Assembly: GCA_030668645.1 (NCBI GenBank)
Contig: DAOVFC010000006.1
Span: forward strand, 1-13,669
Direction: 5' to 3'
DNA from: Candidatus Bathyarchaeota archaeon
Lineage (GTDB): Archaea > Thermoproteota > Bathyarchaeia > Bathyarchaeales > Bathycorpusculaceae
Length of the DNA stretch: 13,669 nt
The first letter of the stretch is position 1; each line of letters opens with the position of its first letter. Position numbers and translations under genes: made by a program. The notes beneath the pieces were generated by a model, which saw only the letters and a list, made by a program, of their open reading frames with translations, made no database searches and was not told where the DNA came from. Shown one piece after another: positions 1-6,636 of the stretch.

Positions 1-471
1 GTTGGCGATTTTTATTGCTTCGTAAACATCAACTGCGTCTTCTGGCGTTGTTGATTCCACAACAAGCTTCAAATTTTCCCTTAGTTCTGGAATTTTGAAG
101 ATATGTTCTTCTTTAGTGGAGGTCATCCCCGCTGCGACTGCAATAGGCGAGAGCAAGATTACCGTGCCAAGCAATGTGTTACCACCCCGCTGCCAAGCGT
201 TAATATCCGCTACACAATCCTTTATAATCCGCCCCAGCCCAACATCGCTAATGTGGATTTTTCCTAGAGAAACTCCAACGCCTCGTTTCGCTGCCCATTC
301 AAAAGAGGGTGTTGCAGCGACAGCGGAAGCAAGAAAATGCTCATAACGTGTACCTTCAAAGCCAACTATTAAATTTACATTTCCAGGTTTATCGGCACTG
401 ACTTCAAAGAGGATGGCACACTCTAGACACTTTGAAATGTGCCTTGTCTTCTCATACGAACGTATTTGCAA
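1..471 (-). CDS. CitG-family triphosphoribosyl-dephospho-CoA synthase-like protein, N-terminal part (runs off window)
   Basis: Reading the minus strand from a TTG at 471 gives 157 codons with no stop before the window edge. The product contains SADKPGNV near residue 26 and later GGNTLLGTVILLSPIAVAAG. These match the two best-conserved blocks of the CitG/MdcB family (KPGNV and GNTxLGxxLLxxP), which makes the triphosphoribosyl-dephospho-CoA prosthetic-group precursor from ATP and dephospho-CoA. Family members are usually about 280-300 residues, so roughly the C-terminal half is missing. The start is supported by GGAGG five bases upstream of TTG 471; an in-frame GTG at 477 lies inside that ribosome binding site, and an in-frame TGA lies just beyond. 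Many archaea carry this family without citrate lyase, so the true substrate is uncertain. It is divergent from the ECF-like gene at 557. Confidence 0.8.
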   Translation of the reverse strand, partial: MQIRSYEKTRHISKCLECAILFEVSADKPGNVNLIVGFEGTRYEHFLASAVAATPSFEWAAKRGVGVSLGKIHISDVGLGRIIKDCVADINAWQRGGNTLLGTVILLSPIAVAAGMTSTKEEHIFKIPELRENLKLVVESTTPEDAVDVYEAIKIAN

Positions 472-506
472 GAGCACCTCCCCTGTACATCCTCAGTATA
501 GAAAGT

Positions 507-515
507 CTTATTAAC
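507..515 (-). promoter_or_regulatory. Candidate TATA box for the CitG-like gene
   Basis: On the minus strand the stretch reads GTTAATAAG. It sits about 40 bases upstream of the TTG start at 471. Initiation 24-28 bases downstream would leave a leader of about 15 nt carrying the GGAGG ribosome binding site. Inferred from position and AT-richness only. Confidence 0.35.
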
Positions 516-517
516 GT

Positions 518-555
518 TGTGTAAAAAATTACATAGCTATTACCTTAATTACACA
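518..555. promoter_or_regulatory. Candidate operator with TGTGTAA/TTACACA dyad overlapping the ECF-gene promoter
   Basis: Seen directly: TGTGTAA at 518-524 and its exact reverse complement TTACACA at 549-555. A tighter perfect palindrome, TGTAA-AAAA-TTACA, lies at 520-533. The AT-rich core at 522-529 is placed to act as a TATA box for a transcript starting near 550, so a protein bound to the dyad would block or modulate the promoter. The regulator is not identified. The region is AT-rich, so chance palindromes are possible. Confidence 0.35.
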
Positions 556-556
556 G

Positions 557-1522
557 GTGTCTCTAATGTCAAGTTTGAAGCTTACCACAAGAAATGTTGC
601 CTTTCTAGCTATTTTCTCAGCGTTATCAGTGATAATAATTAAGTTTGTTCCAGGAATACCAATAATAGGAGTTCCCGGTTCCGAAATAAAATTTGACGCT
701 GCAATTGCCCCTGTTTACGGAATGGTTATAGGACCATATTTAGGCTTCTTAGCCGCCTTAATGGGCGGGCTTTTAACCTCTGGTAGCCCCTTTACCTTTC
801 TCACATCTTTCGCCCCTGCCGTTTCGGCAATGATTGCAGGTTTCCTTACATCTGAGAAAGTAATGGAAAGGGTTAAAATTCCTGGTTGGATCGCGGCTGT
901 CGCTATATTAGGCGCGTTAATTGCCGGGTGGTACTTGACGTGGGTTGGTCTGCAAGCTCCGTTGTACCCAATTTTGCATATCGCAGGATTCTTTGCTATC
1001 CTAATTACAAGAAAATGGACTGCCAAATCTTTTAATGAAATTGGATTGAAAAAAGAAGGGTGGCAATTTAAACCAAGTCGCATATTTCTGGGAATAATTT
1101 TGATAGTTTTTGCCTATCTATTTTCTAAGCCTTACATAAGCGAAGAAATATGGATGCTACCCTACTTTTCGCTTCCCCTATACATAATTGGGGCAATTTT
1201 CGTATTGTACGGAATCTTTGGTGGAGGTAAATTTTCGTTCATTTCTTCCACTTTCTTGGTAGGCTACTGCGGTATCATAGCGGATCACATGCTTGGAAAT
1301 CTAATTTTCATTGGAGTTATTGATGTATTTATTCCGTTTGAGGTTATTCAGGAATACTTTTTGGATCCTTTGGGACTTCCGGATGTTCCTTCACTCTTCA
1401 TGTACATGGTTCCAGTATCAGCAGCTGAAAGGTTACTTATGACGGTCATCGCCACGATAATCGGGGTAGGCCTATTGATGGCCTTACACAGAGCCGGATT
1501 ACTATCAAGAAAACGTGAATAG
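557..1522 (+). CDS. Multi-pass membrane protein, ECF-transporter S-component-like
   Basis: About 321 residues with eight or nine hydrophobic segments (roughly 11-31, 46-74, 77-98, 110-130, 134-151, 176-190, 200-220, 228-255 and 279-311). The first 100 residues and the last 90 (a GN-containing helix, then AERLLMTVIATIIG) resemble substrate-binding S components of energy-coupling-factor vitamin/metabolite transporters. Ordinary S components are about 170-220 residues, so residues about 105-225 look like extra membrane helices inserted in the fold. No ATPase or T-component gene is nearby, so it would need a shared ECF module encoded elsewhere. The substrate is unknown. GTG 557 is possible, but ATG 566 is preferred because AGGTG lies just upstream at a workable distance. 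It is followed closely by the NTase gene at 1529/1544, suggesting co-transcription. Assignment is by pattern, not by a search. Confidence 0.65.
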   Translation: MSLMSSLKLTTRNVAFLAIFSALSVIIIKFVPGIPIIGVPGSEIKFDAAIAPVYGMVIGPYLGFLAALMGGLLTSGSPFTFLTSFAPAVSAMIAGFLTSEKVMERVKIPGWIAAVAILGALIAGWYLTWVGLQAPLYPILHIAGFFAILITRKWTAKSFNEIGLKKEGWQFKPSRIFLGIILIVFAYLFSKPYISEEIWMLPYFSLPLYIIGAIFVLYGIFGGGKFSFISSTFLVGYCGIIADHMLGNLIFIGVIDVFIPFEVIQEYFLDPLGLPDVPSLFMYMVPVSAAERLLMTVIATIIGVGLLMALHRAGLLSRKRE

Positions 1523-1528
1523 TGTTCA

Positions 1529-2563
1529 GTGGAATGTAAAATCATGCTATTCAAAGCGCGAGAAGGAGACTTTGTAGAAACCTTTGAAAGTTTAATATTT
1601 GATGTGAAAGGCCTAATACATCCGCCAAACCGAATAATTGCGTTTCTGCGCTATTTTCCAGACGAGAAAGGCGAAAGAAAAAGGAATAGCAAACGTTATA
1701 GAAAAGTTTACTCCCTTTCAAAGCGTTACGCACTATTAGAGGAGAGATTTTCTCAATACCTTCATTACAATTCCATTTTTGATGAAATACTCGGCGAAGT
1801 TTCTGTAGATGCAGTCAAAAAACATTACAAGCCCGCTGAGAAGCTTCGAGAGCTTCGCAGTTCTAGCAGCCTAGATGAGCTTGAAAACCTCGCTCTGCAG
1901 CTTGCCAAACTGGTAAAAGAGACAGCGAATATTCCATGGAATGCGATTGGTATTTCTGGCTCAATTATGGTGGGGCTTCATACACCAAGTTCTGATATCG
2001 ACCCCATCATTTCTGGTTCTGAAAACTGCCGAAAGGTTCACTCCGCCCTTAAAAACCTATTAAGCAAAAAAAATGGCCCTTTTAAGTCCTACACTCAGAA
2101 AGATTTGGAAGTCCTATTCGGTTTTCGTTCGAAGGATACTCTGATGAGCTACGAAGACTTCGTTCGAAGCGAATCTAGAAAGGTTTTGCAAGGAAAATTT
2201 TTGCACAGGGACTATTTCATTCGTTTTGTGAAGGATTGGAGTGAAGTTGACGAGAACTATGGGGATATCCGCTACGTGAATGTTGGCTACGCAAGAGTTG
2301 AGGCTACAGTTGTGGACGATTCAGAGTCAATTCTCACACCGTGCGTTTATAGAGTCAGCGATGTGCGAGTTCTTGAAGGCCCTCAAATAGAGTCAGTAGA
2401 AGAGATTGCATCTTTTCGTGGGAGATTCTGTGAACAAGCCAGAATAGGCGAAGTTGTCATTGCACAGGGAAAAGTTGAGCATGTTCTAGACGCTAGGCAA
2501 AATCGTGAATATTTCAGACTCTTACTAGGGAACAAACCGTCAGATCATATGATATTGGCATAA
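1529..2563 (+). CDS. Predicted nucleotidyltransferase (COG1665-like), paralog A
   Basis: A 344-residue protein of a conserved archaeal family of predicted nucleotidyltransferases; biochemical role unknown. Three parts are visible. The N-terminal domain (about 11-44) carries GLIHPPNR. The pol-beta-type core has a GS pair at 144-145 and SDID with carboxylates D156 and D158, the metal-binding DxD of this superfamily. The C-terminal module holds DDSE...P.VYRV near 270 and a beta-rich end. The same three parts occur in the two genes on the opposite strand, at low identity. The start is uncertain: GTG 1529 lies six bases after the upstream stop, ATG 1544 five codons further in; neither has a strong ribosome binding site. 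It lies just behind the ECF-like gene and converges with paralog B, leaving only three bases between stops. Confidence 0.7.
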   Translation: MECKIMLFKAREGDFVETFESLIFDVKGLIHPPNRIIAFLRYFPDEKGERKRNSKRYRKVYSLSKRYALLEERFSQYLHYNSIFDEILGEVSVDAVKKHYKPAEKLRELRSSSSLDELENLALQLAKLVKETANIPWNAIGISGSIMVGLHTPSSDIDPIISGSENCRKVHSALKNLLSKKNGPFKSYTQKDLEVLFGFRSKDTLMSYEDFVRSESRKVLQGKFLHRDYFIRFVKDWSEVDENYGDIRYVNVGYARVEATVVDDSESILTPCVYRVSDVRVLEGPQIESVEEIASFRGRFCEQARIGEVVIAQGKVEHVLDARQNREYFRLLLGNKPSDHMILA

Positions 2564-2566
2564 ATT

Positions 2567-3637
2567 TCAAGATACAACTTTCAAAACCTGCTCATAGTAT
2601 CTCGGACAGTAGGTCAATGCAACCTGGTAGAAGTTTCCTTTAGGAGTTACGACCTCTTCCAGATTACCTTCAACATAAATTGTCTCATCTTTGCGTGCCT
2701 GCATTCGAAACTCTTCCATGTAAGAAATGACGCGCCCCGCCTCAATGCCATTTTTTGTTCCATTTAAGACTTTTAGGGATTCCACGCCATAAATTGATGG
2801 AATAAAAGGAGCATCCCAATCTTCCACCACACATGCAAGCATTTTAGTCCAGCCCCTCTGCACGATTCTTACCTCAGAGTCATATGCGTTACTGATTTCT
2901 TCCCAACGTTTCACAGGTTCGAACTCTGTCTTGATAACTCTCCCGGTCTTCTCGTCGTTGAACAATGCATAAATCATTTTTCTTCGTTGATGCCACACAT
3001 ACGCTTTTGGACCGTAATTTTGGAATTTCCAACGCTTTCCCTCAACCGACTCATCGGTTTCAAACTCGTTCTTAAGCGGAGAAGAATCAACCCCATACCA
3101 TTCTTGCAAGGCTTCACATAACCTAACCGTGTTTTTTCTCCCATAAATGATGAAGTCTATGTCGGAAAACTTCGGATGATGAAATCCATGAAGCATAGAG
3201 CCGAACACGCCGAAATTTTTCGTTGACAAACTAGAGCGTTGCGTCGTGAATTCTAGAACCTTTTGCGAAGCTGCAATGAGTTCATCTTTCGGTTTCGTTT
3301 CAATTAACTTCCTAAGCTCCTCGTCAGGTTTTCGCACCCTTGCAATGTTGCTGTGATTAACTCCTATAACTTTCTTACGAAGCATCTCATGGAAAATCAT
3401 GTATTGCGGAAAGTTGTTTTGGATAAACTTCCAGCCCTCATCTTCGTAAAATTTGTAGAAAACGTGCTGTCCCTTGTTTCTGAACGCTTTTGGATTGTCC
3501 GATTTGAAGATCTCTGCTGGTGCGTATTCGGCATCACAAATGTAGACGTTTGACGGATGAGAGTATCCGAAAACACGGAAAACTAAGCCTTCTTTTGTGA
3601 TGATTGCGTCGCGGTCTCTAAGCCTTAAAGTGGCCAA
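2567..3637 (-). CDS. Predicted nucleotidyltransferase (COG1665-like), paralog B
   Basis: A 356-residue paralog of the neighbouring NTases. The N-terminal domain contains GYSHPSN near 24-30. The catalytic signature is GSMLHGFHHPKFSDIDFIIYG at about 146-166, with D159 and D161 as likely metal ligands. The C-terminal part has PSIYGVESL near 280 and a beta-rich end containing EGNLEEV. The start is TTG 3637: an in-frame TGA lies a few codons upstream, and GAGG precedes it by about ten bases. It overlaps the end of paralog C by 13 nt, so the two are very probably one transcript with coupled translation. The nucleotide and acceptor used are unknown. It is not a MNT/HEPN antitoxin by size or by partner gene, as no HEPN-like ORF adjoins it. 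Confidence 0.7.
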   Translation of the reverse strand: MATLRLRDRDAIITKEGLVFRVFGYSHPSNVYICDAEYAPAEIFKSDNPKAFRNKGQHVFYKFYEDEGWKFIQNNFPQYMIFHEMLRKKVIGVNHSNIARVRKPDEELRKLIETKPKDELIAASQKVLEFTTQRSSLSTKNFGVFGSMLHGFHHPKFSDIDFIIYGRKNTVRLCEALQEWYGVDSSPLKNEFETDESVEGKRWKFQNYGPKAYVWHQRRKMIYALFNDEKTGRVIKTEFEPVKRWEEISNAYDSEVRIVQRGWTKMLACVVEDWDAPFIPSIYGVESLKVLNGTKNGIEAGRVISYMEEFRMQARKDETIYVEGNLEEVVTPKGNFYQVALTYCPRYYEQVLKVVS

Positions 3638-4662
3638 ATATACTCATCCTCGTTCGCTGCCGTTCCAACAACCACTTGATGAAAGACTTCACCTGTTTCA
3701 ATGTTTTCAACGTATTCCAGCATCCCTGAAACCACAATTTTATCTCCTTTTTTGGCAACGTTTCTGTAGCATCCGATCATGGAAACCACAAGTTTTGGAA
3801 TTTTGTCTCCAGAAAGTGTTGAAGATGCATCGTCAGGCTTGTAGCTTTCAATTTTGTAGATCGCTGGCCGAAACACGGCTTCGCTATCATCTTTAACCGT
3901 GCAATGAAACTTAACGTGGACCACTGGCGAATACTTGTGTATTCCATATTTCGAATTGACCTCTTCTGGTTTGCGAACCGCGTTATACATGAAAAGTTTG
4001 TTTAAATATCGTCCCTTATATCGTCTAGCAGCATCTAAACGATTGTTAAATACATAGATTAATGTTCCAGTTTTGACAAGCTTATCTATTGCTTTCTCTA
4101 GCTTACGAAGGTTTTGCGCTCCATACACAACAATGTCTATATCTGACTGTGGCGTGTGCATATTCAAAGCAATGGAGCCGTGAACGCCGAAATCCTCTAC
4201 AGTAATACCTGATTTGCTAGATAGCAAATCAATAAGATTCAGGGTCATCTGCTGCAAGCTATCCTTTCTTTTGATTCTTGTTAGGGAACGCAAGCATTCC
4301 CTGGGAACATAAACTTTTTTAATGGAACTCAGCGGTGTGCTAATCACTTCTTTTTCCCTAAATGGACAAAAGTAAGCATAATTTGGGAACTTGTTTCGAA
4401 AAGTCTCAAGGAACGTTTGATAATTTTGTGCTGTGTAAAGTTTTTCAGCTCGGAAAAGTTTCAGTCTTCCGTACTTCCATGTTCTTTCTAAAAAGCGGAC
4501 ATGGAAAAGCGTCTTGAATTTAGAGGGAATATATTTCAGGAAGGAGAAAACCCGGTTGCTCGGGTGTTCATATCCGAACACATTAAATATAAATCCCTCT
4601 TTGGTTACGAATGTGTCTCCATCAGTTGGAACCCAATTTTTCGGGATAACCGTTTGAAACAC
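3625..4662 (-). CDS. Predicted nucleotidyltransferase (COG1665-like), paralog C
   Basis: A 345-residue paralog and the first gene of the two-gene minus-strand unit. The N-terminal domain includes GYEHPSNR near 30-37. The catalytic block reads HGSIALNMHTPQSDIDIVVYG at about 161-181, with D174 and D176. The C-terminal module has DDSEAVFRPAIYKIESY near 265-281 and VVSGMLEYVE near the end. Unlike paralog A, which has RVEATV on the strand before DDSE, C has HVKFHCTV there, so a third catalytic carboxylate is not obvious. The start is GTG 4662 with no usable ribosome binding site. A TATA-like element about 28 bases upstream fits a leaderless mRNA. It is divergent from the winged-helix gene at 4752. 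Confidence 0.7.
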   Translation of the reverse strand: MFQTVIPKNWVPTDGDTFVTKEGFIFNVFGYEHPSNRVFSFLKYIPSKFKTLFHVRFLERTWKYGRLKLFRAEKLYTAQNYQTFLETFRNKFPNYAYFCPFREKEVISTPLSSIKKVYVPRECLRSLTRIKRKDSLQQMTLNLIDLLSSKSGITVEDFGVHGSIALNMHTPQSDIDIVVYGAQNLRKLEKAIDKLVKTGTLIYVFNNRLDAARRYKGRYLNKLFMYNAVRKPEEVNSKYGIHKYSPVVHVKFHCTVKDDSEAVFRPAIYKIESYKPDDASSTLSGDKIPKLVVSMIGCYRNVAKKGDKIVVSGMLEYVENIETGEVFHQVVVGTAANEDEYIWPL

Positions 4663-4685
4663 CTTGATAGAGTTTCGTTGAAACC

Positions 4686-4694
4686 TTAAAAAGC
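4686..4694 (-). promoter_or_regulatory. TATA-like box for the NTase C-B unit
   Basis: On the minus strand this reads CTTTTTAAG with flanking purines. Its centre is about 28 bases upstream of GTG 4662, the spacing expected if transcription starts at or next to the start codon. That agrees with the absence of a Shine-Dalgarno sequence. Confidence 0.5.
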
Positions 4695-4719
4695 CTACTG
4701 CTCGGAAACAGCCGCAATG

Positions 4720-4728
4720 TTTAAAATA
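4720..4728 (+). promoter_or_regulatory. TATA-like box for the winged-helix gene
   Basis: TTTAAAATA lies about 28 bases upstream of GTG 4752, and no ribosome binding site precedes that codon. The arrangement fits a leaderless transcript. It is back to back with the NTase promoter, the two boxes being about 35 bases apart. Confidence 0.55.
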
Positions 4729-4751
4729 AGTTAGGGATAGACACTTTCAGA

Positions 4752-5231
4752 GTGAGCGATTTGAACGTAGACTTACATCCGTATGTAGTGTTTCTCCCAA
4801 CAGAACAGAAAAATAAAATATTAGGTGCGATTTTTGGTTCAAAGGCAGCTGTTGATATTTTAAGATTTTCACTCAGCCAAGGTATTTCAAATATAATTTA
4901 TCAAAAGGACCTTGTTAGCAAGCTTGCTTATTCTAACAAGACGATTATTGGAAATTTAAAGTCGTTAACCAAGCTTGGGGTTTTTAGTGAGTATATGGAG
5001 AAAATTGAAAAAGAGGGGCGTATCGTATGGGTTAAAGCTTATCAACTCTCAGACGTAGGTAAGTGGTTTGCTTTGTTGCTTGCCGAAGAGAAAGACTTGT
5101 CCCGAGGAGAGAAGGCAGAAATCTTGCGAAACATTTTCAGAGCTTACATAAAGTGGATAAAAAACATTTCTGAGAAGCTGCATGTGAACAAAGGAGCTTT
5201 GGAAAAAATCTTCAACGAAGAAATAAAGTAG
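4752..5231 (+). CDS. Winged helix-turn-helix transcriptional regulator-like protein
   Basis: A 159-residue soluble protein. Residues about 27-105 fit an archaeal winged helix: a first helix in FGSKAAVDILRFSL, a helix-turn-helix through YQKDLVSKLAYSNKTIIGNL with recognition helix SNKTIIGNLKSLTKLGV, then a basic wing ending in VWVKAYQLSDVGKWF. The remaining 55 residues are charged and helical and may dimerise. Start GTG 4752 is preferred from its promoter spacing. It is divergent from the NTase C-B pair with only 89 bases between starts, the usual geometry of a regulator controlling itself and its neighbour. The target is inferred and no ligand domain is recognised. Confidence 0.65.
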   Translation: MSDLNVDLHPYVVFLPTEQKNKILGAIFGSKAAVDILRFSLSQGISNIIYQKDLVSKLAYSNKTIIGNLKSLTKLGVFSEYMEKIEKEGRIVWVKAYQLSDVGKWFALLLAEEKDLSRGEKAEILRNIFRAYIKWIKNISEKLHVNKGALEKIFNEEIK

Positions 5232-5460
5232 CTATAGGTAAAACAACGATTGAAGCGTTAATGAGAATTCGCCTTTAACCCTCTTGTTCAGAAAATATTC
5301 AGCAAAGCGTTTGGCTGTGCTTCAGGTTCCGCCAGTTTAAGGTTGTGGGGTTTGGAGTTTAACCGAAGGGAGAAAGGAGAGTTTCTTCAAAATGAGAAAG
5401 GAGAGGGTTTCTCCAAACCTTTCCACCCTAAACTGGCTTAAGGCTCTTTTGGCTTCACCT
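5232..5460. other. Intergenic region between convergent genes
   Basis: This stretch separates the winged-helix gene from the 3' end of cdvC. No convincing coding frame is seen. Its main content is the inverted repeat at 5331-5437. No T-rich terminator run is obvious in either direction. Confidence 0.5.
5331..5437. repeat. Imperfect 27-bp inverted repeat enclosing a purine-rich spacer
   Basis: The arms at 5331-5357 and 5411-5437 are inverted copies: GCCAGTTTA and TTTGGAG match exactly at the two ends of the arm, and about 22 of 27 positions match overall. The 53-nt spacer holds a direct repeat GAGAAAGGAGAG at 5370-5381 and 5394-5405. It could be a long hairpin acting as a bidirectional terminator between the convergent genes, a small structured RNA, or a MITE-like remnant. 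No target-site duplication is seen at the flanks. Confidence 0.6.
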
Positions 5461-6621
5461 CTAAAGGGCTTTGAAGGCTTCGGACCATCTGTTGTACGAA
5501 GCCAGCATGTCGAGTGAAACGCTTGGTTTTCTCTCTCCCAGTATGTGCCTAAAGTCGTCCATTTTCAGCATTCTCGGCTTGGCTAGTTTGTCGGCTGCTT
5601 GACCAGACTCAAAGAATTCGCCGATGACGCTTAGGTGTGCTGATTGACACGTGTCTTTTATGTCGCTGCCTGAGAACCCCTCTGAAAGTCTGGCTAATTC
5701 GTGCAGATCAACATCCGGAGCGAGTTGCAGGTTACTCGTGTAAAGCTTGAGCATCAGCAAGCGTGCGTGATGGTCTGGAAGCGGAACCAGAATTCTCTTC
5801 TGAAACCTTCTTATGAAAGGCCAGTCCAAATCCCAAGGCTTGTTGGTCGCGCCGATAATGTAAACGTGGAGTCTCTTACCCTTATCGATAACGCCGTCCG
5901 TCTCCTTCAGAAACTGGTTCCTCATGCGGACCTCGCCTCCAACCTCACTTGAGTGCCGTCCCATGAGAGAGTCCAGTTCATCAATGAAGACTATGGCTGG
6001 TCGCCCTTCGACAGCTGATTTTCTGGCTGAACCAAAAAGTCTGGCAACGTTCTGTTCGGCTTCACCCAGCCACTTGGACATTATCGAAGCAGCGTCAACC
6101 GAAATGAAGGCGGCGTCAATCTCTGTGGCAACCGCCGCCGCTATCAATGTTTTTCCACAACCGGGCGGTCCGAAAAGGAGGATTCCCCTAGGCCACCCCA
6201 ACGGGAACAAATCTGGTCTTTGAACCGGATAAACGATGGCCTCTTTTATCGCCTTTTTGGCTTGTTCGAGTCCAACGACTTCCCCCCATCTCACGTTGGG
6301 TTTTTCCTTGACGATGAGTTCCTCGTAGCTTGCTTTTTCACTTTCAGCAGTTTTTGCGCTTTCAACACCCTTCGCTTCAATCTGTGGTCTGGCGAGAACG
6401 GAGCCTTGCAACGCCTTTATTCTTTCCTGATAGGCTATCGCCCTCTGTATGTAAACCTTGTTCAGCTTGTATTCTGGATACAACTGGACAAGCTTCAGCA
6501 GGATTTCTATGGCTTTCTGATACATCGTTATCGCCATGCCCTTTGAACCTTGCTTGTCCAACCGGACGGCTTCTAAAGCGTAGTTCGTTGCGGATTTCTC
6601 AAGTTCCTGAGAAGCACCCAT
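5461..6621 (-). CDS. cdvC: CdvC, Vps4-like AAA+ ATPase of the archaeal ESCRT division machinery
   Basis: A 386-residue ATPase that remodels ESCRT-III filaments during division. An N-terminal MIT three-helix domain (about 5-72) is followed by a linker and one AAA+ module. Visible motifs are Walker A GPPGCGKT (151-158), pore loop MSKWLGEAE (181-189), Walker B VFIDELD (211-217), sensor-1 GATNKP (257-262), paired arginines at 271-272 in the second region of homology, and GFSGSD near 315. Length and order match Sulfolobus CdvC. ATG 6621 has AAGGTG a few bases upstream. It lies 15 nt behind cdvB and is the last gene of the operon. The MIT domain should bind the proline-rich MIM2-like motifs seen in the upstream products. 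Confidence 0.96.
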   Translation of the reverse strand: MGASQELEKSATNYALEAVRLDKQGSKGMAITMYQKAIEILLKLVQLYPEYKLNKVYIQRAIAYQERIKALQGSVLARPQIEAKGVESAKTAESEKASYEELIVKEKPNVRWGEVVGLEQAKKAIKEAIVYPVQRPDLFPLGWPRGILLFGPPGCGKTLIAAAVATEIDAAFISVDAASIMSKWLGEAEQNVARLFGSARKSAVEGRPAIVFIDELDSLMGRHSSEVGGEVRMRNQFLKETDGVIDKGKRLHVYIIGATNKPWDLDWPFIRRFQKRILVPLPDHHARLLMLKLYTSNLQLAPDVDLHELARLSEGFSGSDIKDTCQSAHLSVIGEFFESGQAADKLAKPRMLKMDDFRHILGERKPSVSLDMLASYNRWSEAFKAL

Positions 6622-6636
6622 AAACTTTCACCTTTC

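Noticed and set aside
95..346. Plus-strand frame of 83 codons near the window start
   Set aside because: It lies antisense to the CitG-like gene, whose conserved KPGNV and GNTLLG motifs show the minus strand is the coding one.
1529..4662. NTase cluster as a MNT/HEPN toxin-antitoxin or an anti-phage CD-NTase system
   Set aside because: The proteins are about 350 residues with additional domains, no HEPN or effector gene is adjacent, and the family is a known broadly conserved archaeal one. Nothing supports a defence role.
5321..5345. GGTTCCGCC resembling a tRNA T-arm
   Set aside because: No acceptor, D-arm or anticodon stem can be built around it.
5331..5437. Insertion-sequence end or CRISPR-like repeat
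   Set aside because: There is one pair of inverted arms only, no transposase gene, no regular repeat-spacer series and no target-site duplication.
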